A stretch of 64,000 bases of DNA, from assembly GCF_001278705.1 (NCBI RefSeq), contig NZ_CP012600.1, positions 248,190-312,189 on the forward strand, given 5' to 3'. The stretch's first letter is position 1. Each line of letters starts with the position of its first letter. Source of the stretch: Bacillus gobiensis (GTDB lineage: Bacteria; Bacillota; Bacilli; Bacillales; Bacillaceae). The translations under genes and the position numbers were made by a program. The notes under the pieces are model-generated. The model was not told the DNA's origin, ran no database searches, and was given only the letters and a program-made list of their open reading frames with translations. This document shows, one piece after another, positions 23,420-31,578 of the stretch.

Positions 23420-24718
23420 ATGGAAGAGTCTATTCGAATTGCTTTGACTGGGGACTCCTTTATCACACAAAGAATTCCTTACAATCAAGAAAAACTGAAA
23501 CACATCAGGGATTATTTACACGATTTTGATGTGAGGTTTACTAATTTTGAAGTAACTGTTCATCATTTTGATCAATATCCATCTGCTACGAGCGGTGGGA
23601 CGTGGGCGGCTGCCAGGCCTTTTGTCCTTCAAGATTTAGATTGGATCGGTATGAATATGATGGCCTGTGCTAATAATCACAGCCTTGATTGGCTGCATGG
23701 AGGCTTGCTTTGTACGATTGAACATTTGGAGAAAGAGAACTGGGTATATGCAGGGATTGGCAGAAACTTAGCAGAAGCTGCACAGCCTAAGTACTTTGAA
23801 ACAAAAAAAGGAAGAGTGGCTTTGATATCGATAACAACCACCTTTGAAAATTGGCATCGGGCAGGAGAACAAAGACCTGATGTTCCCGGAAGGCCAGGAA
23901 TCAACCCTTTGGGCCATAAACAAATCCATCGGCTTACGAAAGAGAATTTAGAAAAGCTGAAAGAAATAGAATCGAAAACTGAAATTAATGCTACTCGGAA
24001 TTTAAACGTAAAAGAGGGATTTTCCACTGATCACTCTTCTTCATACTCGTTTTCTAATCTTTCCTTTGAAGAAGGACAGCCAGGAACGATCACAAGGATG
24101 GACGAAAAAGACACTGAACGTATCTATCGATCGATAGAGGAAGCAAGTCGTCAGGCTGATCTCGTCTTGGTAAGCATTCATTCCCACGAGATGAAAGGGG
24201 ATTACAAAGACAGGCCGGCCGATTTTGTGAAAGAATTTTGCAGAGCCTGCATTGAAAAAGGAGCACATGCGGTTATTGGACACGGGCCCCATATTTTAAG
24301 AGGGATTGAAATTTATAATAACAGACCGATTTTTTATAGTTTAGGAGACTTTATTTTTCAGAACGATACGGTAGAGAGACAGCCTGCCGATTTTTACGAG
24401 CTCTATCAGCTGGGGCCAACCCATCAGACTGCAGACGGTTTTGACGCGAGAAGCGACAATGGTACAAGAGGGTTAGCAGCTAATCCGAAAGTGTTTGAAT
24501 CTGTTATTGCTTCGATTATCTACTGTGATGGTGAAATTCGCGGCGTTGAGCTAGTGCCGATTTCACTGGGATTTGAATCGTCAAGAGCGGGGAGAGGCAA
24601 GCCGGAATTTGTCTCCAAGGCTCACGGTGAACAAATCTTATCTGAGCTAAGGCAGCTCTCCAGTGAATTTGGAACAGAGCTTTTGATTCAAAATGGGAAA
24701 GGCTACATCGAATTGTAA
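23420..24718 (+). CDS. CapA-like metallophosphatase-fold protein of unknown substrate
   Basis: About 432 residues of the CapA/PgsA family, calcineurin-like fold. Motifs seen are LTGDSFITQRI (metal ligand Asp), FTNFEVTVH, MMACANNHSLDWL (Asn-His pair), LVSIHSHEM, VIGHGPHILRG and IFYSLGDFIFQND. There is no signal peptide or membrane anchor, unlike capsule CapA, so it is cytoplasmic. I prefer ATG 23420 (AAAGGA 7 nt upstream) over ATG 23402. It lies between iclR and the carbamoyl hydrolase gene. Its reaction in a ureide pathway is not obvious; it may hydrolyse an amide or phosphoester side product. Confidence 0.82.
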   Translation: MEESIRIALTGDSFITQRIPYNQEKLKHIRDYLHDFDVRFTNFEVTVHHFDQYPSATSGGTWAAARPFVLQDLDWIGMNMMACANNHSLDWLHGGLLCTIEHLEKENWVYAGIGRNLAEAAQPKYFETKKGRVALISITTTFENWHRAGEQRPDVPGRPGINPLGHKQIHRLTKENLEKLKEIESKTEINATRNLNVKEGFSTDHSSSYSFSNLSFEEGQPGTITRMDEKDTERIYRSIEEASRQADLVLVSIHSHEMKGDYKDRPADFVKEFCRACIEKGAHAVIGHGPHILRGIEIYNNRPIFYSLGDFIFQNDTVERQPADFYELYQLGPTHQTADGFDARSDNGTRGLAANPKVFESVIASIIYCDGEIRGVELVPISLGFESSRAGRGKPEFVSKAHGEQILSELRQLSSEFGTELLIQNGKGYIEL

Positions 24719-24765
24719 CTCTTTCCTCACTATGTTTATACGCAAATTTATAGGAGATGCTCCGT

Positions 24766-26028
24766 ATGACTAAAGAGCGATATCAAAACTTATTAGAAAA
24801 AGTCAATCAATATAATTCAGGGGAAATAGGAATCACCCGGATAGCCTTCAGCAATGAGGAACAAGCTTGCACGCACGGTTTTATCAGAATGTGCAAGGAT
24901 CAGCATCTGGAGGTTCGGTTGGACGCCAGCGGAAATTTAATCGCAAGGCGGCCCGGGAAAAATCCAAGTCTTCCCCCTGTTGTGATGGGATCTCACTTGG
25001 ATACTGTTTACCAAGGCGGAAAGTATGACGGGGCAGTAGGTGTGACTGCTGCTCTAGAAGTCATCACAAGATTAAATGAAAAAAGGATTGAAACGGATCA
25101 TCCGATTGAAATTATTTCATTCGCTTGCGAGGAATCTTCGCGATTCGGTGTTTCAACAATTGGAAGCAAAGCAATGGCAGGATTAATTGAAAAGGATAAA
25201 ATCCGTCATTTAAAAGATCGCAACGGAACGTCAATCGATAAAGCCTTTTCTGATTGCGCGTTGGATTTTGAAAGCATCGATCAAGCTAACCGGACGAAAG
25301 AACGATTCAAGGTATTTCTTGAGCTTCATATCGAACAGGGGCCGGTGTTAGAAAATAAAAACAAGAAAATCGGGATCGTCACTGGAATCGCAGCGCCCAT
25401 ACGATTACTCGTCACTATTAACGGCAAAGCCTCACATTCCGGAACAACGCCGATGCACATGCGGAAGGATGCTCTTCTTGCCGCTTCTGAGCTTGCGCTT
25501 GAAACAGAAGCGAGCGCAAAAATGGAGCAGAAGGAAGGCACCGTAGCTACGGTAGGAGATTTAATCGTGCATCCCGGTGCAATGAATGTGGTGCCCGGAA
25601 AAGTCGAAATGAAAATAGACATTAGAGGAATTGATGTCAAGTCAAGAGATCGCGTCTTAAAGCGGATTGAGGAGAAAATTTCCGGCATCAAAAAGAAGCG
25701 GGACTTAAACGTAGAAAGCAAAATCATTAGCAGAGAACGGCCGGTCATGCTATCTACCGATATTTTGAATGAACTAAAAGCTGAATGTGAAGCAAAACGA
25801 TTGTCGTATGAACTGCTGCAAAGCGGTGCGGGCCATGATGCAATGCATATGACAAAACTCGGTTCGGTTGGCCTTATTTTTATTCCGTCGAAGGATGGAG
25901 TGAGCCATCACCCTGACGAATACACAGCGTTGGATGATATTTTAGCAGGAATTGATGTATTGGAAGCCGCTGTACTAAAACAAGCGATCGTCCATAAAGA
26001 GGGGAAGAGCGTAAATGAACCTGTCTGA
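24766..26028 (+). CDS. M20-family N-carbamoyl-L-amino acid hydrolase (ureidosuccinase/beta-ureidopropionase/allantoate hydrolase type)
   Basis: A dinuclear metal hydrolase removing the carbamoyl group as CO2 and NH3. From ATG 24766 (TAGGAG upstream) the ligand set is complete: His77 (GSHLDT), Asp88 (KYDGAVG), Glu122-Glu123 (ACEESSRFG), His188 (LELHIEQGP) and His381/382 (SHHPDEYT). The 420-residue length is typical. Family members use N-carbamoyl-beta-alanine, N-carbamoyl-L-amino acids or allantoate. With the dihydroorotase- and PyrDK-like genes downstream, N-carbamoyl-aspartate is the best-fitting substrate (inference). The stop overlaps the next gene by 14 bp. Confidence 0.9.
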   Translation: MTKERYQNLLEKVNQYNSGEIGITRIAFSNEEQACTHGFIRMCKDQHLEVRLDASGNLIARRPGKNPSLPPVVMGSHLDTVYQGGKYDGAVGVTAALEVITRLNEKRIETDHPIEIISFACEESSRFGVSTIGSKAMAGLIEKDKIRHLKDRNGTSIDKAFSDCALDFESIDQANRTKERFKVFLELHIEQGPVLENKNKKIGIVTGIAAPIRLLVTINGKASHSGTTPMHMRKDALLAASELALETEASAKMEQKEGTVATVGDLIVHPGAMNVVPGKVEMKIDIRGIDVKSRDRVLKRIEEKISGIKKKRDLNVESKIISRERPVMLSTDILNELKAECEAKRLSYELLQSGAGHDAMHMTKLGSVGLIFIPSKDGVSHHPDEYTALDDILAGIDVLEAAVLKQAIVHKEGKSVNEPV

Positions 26029-26803
26029 AGCTACCGTTCTGTCTAACTTTCAAGTGAATGCGCGTTATTGGAAAATGATTTTGAATATCTCCAATTTCAT
26101 GACTTCGAGTGTAAAACCGGGACAATTCTTTCATATTCAATGCAGCAACGAGCACGCTCCAATCCTTAGAAGGCCATTCAGCATCTACAAAATCAATGAA
26201 CGCGAAAATACGCTGGAATTTCTTTATCTTGTCAAAGGGACAGGAACGAAAAAACTTTCTGAGAAGCAGCCAGGCGAGTCTCTAAGTATATTAGGGCCAC
26301 TCGGAAATTCATTTTCTATCAATCAATCTTCAAGTGGTATTTTACTTGCCGGGAGAGGTGTTGGGATCGCTACACTTTCGGCATTGGCCTATCATTCTGT
26401 CAAAATGAATATTCCATGCACCGCAATTCTGAGTGCGAGATCAGAGAAAGATGTATTGGTGAAAAAGGAGCTCGAAGCTGCAGGAGTATCCGTCCTGGCG
26501 GTAACAGACGAAGACGGCACAAGTGAAATAAGCAGGGTAGAAAAGCTCGTTTTAAATTTAATGAAGGAGAAGAAGCTGGATTCCGTTTATACTTGCGGGT
26601 CAAAGAGACTAACGACGATGCTTCAAACGCTTGCAATAAGACATAGGCTGTTTGCACAGGCTGCACTAGAGGAAAATATGGGCTGCGGCATGGGAGCATG
26701 CTTTGCCTGTGTATGTGATATACGCGAACAGAATGAAATCCGATCCGTTAGAATTTGCCGGGAAGGACCCGTTTTTCCTCTTGAAAAGGTGGTTTTATCA
26801 TAA
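26015..26803 (+). CDS. PyrK-like electron transfer subunit of a dihydroorotate dehydrogenase
   Basis: A 262-residue iron-sulfur flavoprotein of the ferredoxin reductase family. It has the FAD-binding RRPFSIYKI motif, the NAD-binding loop LLAGRGVGIATLSAL and a C-terminal [2Fe-2S] site with Cys224, Cys229, Cys232 and Cys248 (ENMGCGMGACFACVC, RICREGPVF), all as in PyrK. It passes electrons between NAD(H) and the PyrD-type partner encoded immediately downstream. It overlaps the upstream hydrolase gene by 14 bp and the next by 1 bp, so the subunits are tightly coupled. Its location outside a pyr operon points to a catabolic role. Confidence 0.9.
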   Translation: MNLSEATVLSNFQVNARYWKMILNISNFMTSSVKPGQFFHIQCSNEHAPILRRPFSIYKINERENTLEFLYLVKGTGTKKLSEKQPGESLSILGPLGNSFSINQSSSGILLAGRGVGIATLSALAYHSVKMNIPCTAILSARSEKDVLVKKELEAAGVSVLAVTDEDGTSEISRVEKLVLNLMKEKKLDSVYTCGSKRLTTMLQTLAIRHRLFAQAALEENMGCGMGACFACVCDIREQNEIRSVRICREGPVFPLEKVVLS

Positions 26804-27708
26804 TGGAAATGAGCGTGAAAATCGGGAAGCTTCTTCTTGAAAATCCAATAATGCCGGCATCTGGAACATTTAGCGAGGAATTGGCGGAGCTGATTGATTT
26901 TAATCGGCTGGGCGCTTTGGTCCCAAAAAGCATTACGAAAAACAAGCGTAAAGGAAATCCGACTCCCCGCGTTTGTGAAATAACATCTGGAATGATCAAT
27001 TCAATCGGGATTCAAAGCAAAGGACTTTCCTATTATAAAGAGCATACCGTCCCCTTTTATTCTCAATTCCGTCCCCCATTAATTGCAAGTGTTTCGGCAG
27101 ACAGCATCGAGGAATTTGCCGAGGTTTGTGAAGAACTGGCGCTCATGGACGCCGTATCGGGGCTTGAATTGAATATTTCTTGCCCAAATTTAAAAAACAA
27201 CGGCTTGGCATTTGGAATGGACGAAGAAGCGACCTATCGTTTGGTTCAAATCGTAAGACAGGTGACGGATAAGACGATTATTCCCAAGCTTTCTCCGAAT
27301 GTGACCAGCATCGAAACAATTGCTTTGGCTGCAGAAGAAGGCGGGGCAGATGCATTGAACGTGGCAAACACCTTTGTTGGAATGGCGATTGATATTCATA
27401 CGAGAAAGCCGAAGATCGCAAATAAAATCGGCGGTGTTTCAGGTCCAGCTATCAAACCTCTCATTGTCCGCCTGATTCACCAGGTTTATCAAGCAACAAG
27501 CCTTCCAATCATCGGCTGCGGTGGAATTATGAACGGAGCGGATGCGATAGAGTTTTTTCTTGCAGGTGCAAGTGCAGTGCAAGTAGGAACAGCAACGTTT
27601 GTTCAGCCGACCGCGATGCTGTCGATTATTGAAGAGATCGCAGACTATATGAAGCTTTATCACATAAACGATCTAAAAGAGCTAACTGGCAAAATTCAAT
27701 ACACATAA
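26803..27708 (+). CDS. Dihydroorotate dehydrogenase class 1B-like catalytic subunit (PyrD-like, probably catabolic)
   Basis: A 301-residue FMN beta/alpha-barrel. Class 1B landmarks are present: SGTFSEE, the lysine in ALVPKSIT, GNPTPRVCE, the catalytic cysteine Cys127 in NISCPN, the phosphate-binding GGVSGPAIKP, IIGCGGIMNGADA and ASAVQVGTATF. One difference stands out: where PyrDB has GLQNPG this protein has GIQSKG (residues 69-74), so the Asn that normally contacts orotate is Ser72. It works with the PyrK-like subunit. In this operon it most likely reduces an unsaturated ring (orotate or an analogue) using NADH; a second anabolic PyrD cannot be excluded. Confidence 0.88.
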   Translation: MEMSVKIGKLLLENPIMPASGTFSEELAELIDFNRLGALVPKSITKNKRKGNPTPRVCEITSGMINSIGIQSKGLSYYKEHTVPFYSQFRPPLIASVSADSIEEFAEVCEELALMDAVSGLELNISCPNLKNNGLAFGMDEEATYRLVQIVRQVTDKTIIPKLSPNVTSIETIALAAEEGGADALNVANTFVGMAIDIHTRKPKIANKIGGVSGPAIKPLIVRLIHQVYQATSLPIIGCGGIMNGADAIEFFLAGASAVQVGTATFVQPTAMLSIIEEIADYMKLYHINDLKELTGKIQYT

Positions 27709-27722
27709 AGGAGCTGAGCATC

Positions 27723-29114
27723 GTGAAGTGGGACCATGTCATAAAAAACGGCATCATTTATTCAGACTGCGAATTCATCAAAGGTAATCTTTATATCAAA
27801 GACGGAAAAATCGCGGCCATTGCATCAAACGAATTATCGGGAGAAGCAGTAAAGGAAACGAATGCAGAAGGCTTATACGTTCTGCCGGGATTTATCGACA
27901 CGCATATTCATTCAAGGGATCCAGGCCCAACGTATAAAGAAGATTTTTATTACAGCACAAGGGCTGCTGCAGCCGGAGGAATAACGACTGTTTTTGAAAT
28001 GCCAAATACTAATCCGCCGATAAATACGGTTGAAAATTTCAACAAGCAAAAGGATAACCTTACTCCGAAAGCCCATGTTGATTTTGGCATCTGGGGCATT
28101 TGCCTCGGCGATATAAATCGCAAGGATATCCTGCCGCTTCATAAAGCAGGTGTAATCGGATTTAAATTTTTCTGGGGTTATGCGATAAACAGTGAAACGT
28201 ATCAGCTGATGTACAATTATAAAGATGGAGACCCTGGAGTGATTCCGCCGCTAACGGATGGAGAGGTATACGATATCTTTAAAGAGGTGGAAAAGACAGG
28301 ACAAATTTTGGCGATTCATGCCGAAAACAATCAAATCATCCAGCGGCTGACAGATAAAGTGGAAGCTGAAGGGAGAAATGATTATGAGGCATTGCTGGAT
28401 GGCAGGCCAAATCTTGCAGAAGAGGTTACGATACAAACAGGTATCGCCATGGCTAAAAATACCGGAGCAAGGCTGCATATTTTGCACGTGAGTACAGCAG
28501 AAGGAGTCAAGCATGTCCGACGGGCCCAGGCAGAGGGCTATCCTATTACATCTGAAACCTGTCCGCATTATCTCTTTTTAAGCAATGAAGATTACGAGAA
28601 AATCGGTCCTCAGATGAAAGTGTATCCTCCTGTAAAGTATAGGAAGGATCAAAATGAGCTTTGGAAGGGGATAAAGGATGGAACAGTTTCCATTGCTTGC
28701 TCTGACCATGCTCCTCATACGGAAGCGGAAAAGGACGGCGAGCTGTGGTCGATCCCGGCTGGCATATGCGGAGTTGAGACGCTTGCTCCGCTCATGTTGA
28801 ATGCTGTTAGTGAAGGGAAAATTACATTAAACGAAGCAGTCGCAGTGTTAGCTGAGAATCCAGCAAAGCAGTACGGAATCTACCCGAAAAAAGGATCCCT
28901 TGCTATTGGCAGTGACGCTGATCTTACGATTGTTGATATGAACAAAGAAATGGTAATAAAAAGAGAAAACCTTCATAGCAAAAGCAAGGTAACAGCGTTT
29001 GACGGCTTTAAAGTAAAAGGTGTCCCTGTTGGAACGATTGTCCGTGGAACAACAGTAATGGAAAATCATGAAATTGTATCAAGCCCGTATGGACAGCTCG
29101 TTGTTCCAGAATGA
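27723..29114 (+). CDS. Dihydroorotase/allantoinase/hydantoinase-family cyclic amidohydrolase, dihydroorotase-like
   Basis: A 463-residue amidohydrolase-superfamily enzyme with a binuclear metal site: His61 and His63 (DTHIHSR), the lysine to be carboxylated in GVIGFKFF, His in AIHAEN, His in ILHVST and Asp in ACSDHAPH. Arg65 completes HxHxR, which in dihydroorotases binds the substrate carboxylate; allantoinases have Asn there. This favours dihydroorotate -> N-carbamoyl-aspartate. The start is GTG 27723, with AAAGGAGCTGAG upstream, 14 bases after the PyrD-like gene. It is the last gene before a terminator. Hydantoinase activity remains an alternative. Confidence 0.88.
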   Translation: MKWDHVIKNGIIYSDCEFIKGNLYIKDGKIAAIASNELSGEAVKETNAEGLYVLPGFIDTHIHSRDPGPTYKEDFYYSTRAAAAGGITTVFEMPNTNPPINTVENFNKQKDNLTPKAHVDFGIWGICLGDINRKDILPLHKAGVIGFKFFWGYAINSETYQLMYNYKDGDPGVIPPLTDGEVYDIFKEVEKTGQILAIHAENNQIIQRLTDKVEAEGRNDYEALLDGRPNLAEEVTIQTGIAMAKNTGARLHILHVSTAEGVKHVRRAQAEGYPITSETCPHYLFLSNEDYEKIGPQMKVYPPVKYRKDQNELWKGIKDGTVSIACSDHAPHTEAEKDGELWSIPAGICGVETLAPLMLNAVSEGKITLNEAVAVLAENPAKQYGIYPKKGSLAIGSDADLTIVDMNKEMVIKRENLHSKSKVTAFDGFKVKGVPVGTIVRGTTVMENHEIVSSPYGQLVVPE

Positions 29115-29127
29115 AACAGTAAATAAT

Positions 29128-29160
29128 AAAGAAGCCTGCCACAATTTGCAGGCTTTTATT
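29128..29160. terminator. Bidirectional terminator
   Basis: AAGCCTGC (29132-29139) pairs with GCAGGCTT (29148-29155), flanked by A- and T-rich tracts. It ends the ureide operon and the convergent MFS pseudogene. Confidence 0.88.
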
Positions 29161-29176
29161 TATATAATCTAATCAA

Positions 29177-30351
29177 TCATCCTGCTTTATCTATTTTTAC
29201 AGCAGCTTTCCTTCGAAGCGAAAAGGAAATAAGAGCTGCTATCAACCCTAAAATGACAACACATCCACCAATAAGAGGATTGTGGGCAGTAGAGGCAGTG
29301 GAATTTACAACTACTCCGCCAAACCCTGCTCCTAAAGCGGATCCCAGCTGCAAAACGGAAATATTAAGACTAATGAGCAGTTCAGATGATTCTGGAACTT
29401 CTTGTACAAAATAAGTCTGCGTGGAAGGTCCTGTCATCCATGACGCACACATCCAAATCACAAGACCAATACTGTACTCATCAAGCTTCCTATTAAAAGA
29501 GGTATACATATCAATGATAAAGCATGAATCAATAGGCATAAAACCAATGTGCGAGTGGTTCAGAAGCGATCCGAACTATAACCGCCAAACCGCGATCCAA
29601 TCATTGAAAAAAATACCCAGAATTAATAAAACGACACTTATCATCGTAGTATCCATATGTACATTATTTTTTAGAAATGGTGTCAAATAAGTATAAACAG
29701 CATAATAGCCCATGATCCAAAACAAGCTCAAAAACAATGCACTAATCACTGTACCGTTGTAAAAAGCGACAATGACTTCTTGAAGGATGCAGATGCATGC
29801 CCTTCGATCTTTGGTACAAGGCGAGCAATACCAGCAATAGTCAATAAAGTGACAAGAGCCAGCAGCAGAAAAATCCACCGCCAATTCATCCAATTTGTCA
29901 TCAAAACACCTAATGGTACACCTAAGACCAAAGAACTGCTGTAGCCTGTCATAATAATGCTGATCACGTTGCCCTTTTTTTCCGGTACTGCTAATTTTGA
30001 TGCCATCGATATAGCTACGATTATGTACGCCCCGCCGCTAATGCCCAGGATAATACGTGCCAACAGAAGCAAAAGTAAATAAGAACTTGCCGCAGTTAAA
30101 GCATTTCCAATAACAAATAAAATCAAAACAGATAACAAAACTTTTTTTCGTTCCCATTTTGCTGTGTACATAACGATGATTGGAGCGCCAATCGCAGAGG
30201 AAAATGAATATATAGTCATCATTTGTCCAGCCATAGCCACAGAAATATGCATATCTGAAGCAATAACATCAATAATACCTGAAATCACTAAAGCGACTGT
30301 ACCTGTTAAAAAACTTCCGGCAGCTAGCAAATATATGATGTTACGATTCAT
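29177..30351 (-). pseudogene. MFS drug/metabolite efflux transporter, degraded by several frameshifts
   Basis: The N-terminal half is intact in one frame (from the ATG at 30351, MNRNIIYLLAAGSFLTGTVA, through helix 6). The frame then shifts near 29781, again near 29612, and again between about 29575 and 29540, after which the C-terminal helices (MTGPSTQTYFVQEVPESSEL to the end) are readable. Together they spell a 12-helix MFS protein of about 390 residues, of the YdhP/AraJ-like group. At least three lesions argue against sequencing error and for a decaying gene. A palindrome upstream (30421) was probably its operator. Confidence 0.85.
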
Positions 30352-30673
30352 CCTTATTCCCCTCTCTTTTTATGGCATTATTTGATTGGTTATCTCTTGT
30401 TTTATGCTTTATTTTACACCTTAGAGCATGCTCTAAAGCAATTATCTTCTATTGAAAAATGGAATTTGACTACAGAGCCAGGATTCTTAGTCCGCATTTA
30501 AAGAAGCCTTTTCCAAATGAAAGGTTTTCTTTTTGTCGCAAAAATGTAACAAAAATATCAACGAAAATTAATTTTTGTAATAAAGCAATAGATTTTCATG
30601 TTACAATAGGAAAGTATTTATGTCATATTGATAATTACGACCTCTACGAATGACAAATTAAGGAGTTTATAAA
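30352..30673. other. Divergent intergenic region between the MFS pseudogene and the nuclease gene
   Basis: It contains the 16-bp palindrome at 30421, an imperfect plus-strand hairpin with T-tail around 30502-30536 and the AAGGAGTT ribosome site of the nuclease gene. I see no gene in it. Confidence 0.5.
30421..30436. promoter_or_regulatory. Perfect 16-bp palindrome, probable operator of the MFS gene
   Basis: TTAGAGCATGCTCTAA is a perfect palindrome 70 bp upstream of the MFS pseudogene start. Such sites are typical of TetR- or MarR-type regulators of efflux genes. No regulator gene adjoins it now. Confidence 0.5.
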
Positions 30674-31510
30674 GTGAAGTTATTTTTACATATATTGTTT
30701 CGTCGAAAACGAATAAAGCCAGGAAAGCGAATGTCTGTATTAGGACTTGGAATGCTTTTGTTTTTGTCTGGATGCGGTGGCGAAAATTATGAAGAGATGA
30801 GCCCTTACGCCACAGTTGAGGATTATTCCTCGGATAATGAGCCTAAGGCGGAAGAAAACAAACCGAAACAAGAAAACCCTGTAAAAACAGCAGGAACAAC
30901 CGATCAAATACCTGTTCAATTGGTTCAAACAATTGATGGTGACACAATAAAAGTTCTTTATAATGGTGAAGAAAAAACCGTCCGCTACCTTTTAATTGAT
31001 ACGCCCGAGACGAAGCACCCGCGATTAGGTGCGCAACCATTTGGAAAAGAGGCATATAACCGCAATAAACAGCTGATTAATGGCGGAGAGATCACGATCG
31101 AGTTTGACGTCGGCGATCGAACTGATAAATACGGACGATTGTTGGCCTACGTTTATGTAGATGGTAAGTCTGTACAGGAGCAGTTGGTAAAAGAAGGTTC
31201 GGCACGTGTTGCGTATGTTTATCCTCCCAATACGAGGCATTTAGACGCTTATGAAAATGCACAAGCTTATGCAAAAAAGAAGCAGCTGGGGATTTGGTCC
31301 ATTGAAGATTACTCGACAGACAAAGGATTCGTTAGTGAAAAAGATAATACCCGCAGTGTCAACTCGAATATTTCCAGCGATGAGAAGGATGACATACATT
31401 ACAAAAATTGTACTGAAGTCAAAAATGCTGGAGCTGCACCGATCCACAAGGGTGACCTTGGCTATGGAAACCACCTCGATCGTGATGGTGACGGCACCGG
31501 CTGTGAATGA
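30674..31510 (+). CDS. Thermonuclease-like lipoprotein with Excalibur calcium-binding domain
   Basis: A surface-attached nuclease. The signal segment ends in lipobox LSGC (Cys34 from GTG 30674; ATG 30731 is a possible shorter start). An acidic linker and a staphylococcal nuclease domain follow (residues about 75-215), with the catalytic Arg and Glu in VRYLLIDTPETK and the second Arg in DKYGRLLAYVY. The C-terminal Excalibur domain KNCTEVKNAGAAP...HLDRDGDGTGCE has the DxDxDG calcium loop and two cysteines. AAGGAGTT supports the GTG start. It is likely involved in degrading external DNA. It is monocistronic. Confidence 0.9.
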   Translation: MKLFLHILFRRKRIKPGKRMSVLGLGMLLFLSGCGGENYEEMSPYATVEDYSSDNEPKAEENKPKQENPVKTAGTTDQIPVQLVQTIDGDTIKVLYNGEEKTVRYLLIDTPETKHPRLGAQPFGKEAYNRNKQLINGGEITIEFDVGDRTDKYGRLLAYVYVDGKSVQEQLVKEGSARVAYVYPPNTRHLDAYENAQAYAKKKQLGIWSIEDYSTDKGFVSEKDNTRSVNSNISSDEKDDIHYKNCTEVKNAGAAPIHKGDLGYGNHLDRDGDGTGCE

Positions 31511-31529
31511 ATTAAAAATCCTTCTCCCG

Positions 31530-31578
31530 AATAAACTGGCAGTAAAACCCGCACTTTAGGGAGTTACTGCCTATTTGT
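31530..31578. terminator. Possible convergent terminator hairpin
   Basis: GGCAGTAA (31538-31545) pairs with TTACTGCC (31564-31571), between the convergent nuclease and acetyltransferase genes and overlapping the latter's stop codon. T-tails are weak. Confidence 0.4.

Noticed and set aside
26015..29114. Part of the pyrimidine biosynthesis operon
   Set aside because: No pyrR, pyrB, carA, carB, pyrF or pyrE is nearby; the neighbours are an uptake system, an IclR regulator and a carbamoyl hydrolase, which would work against biosynthesis.
30459..30653. 64-residue frame before the nuclease gene
   Set aside because: No ribosome site, runs through a hairpin with T-tail, and no similarity I can recognise.
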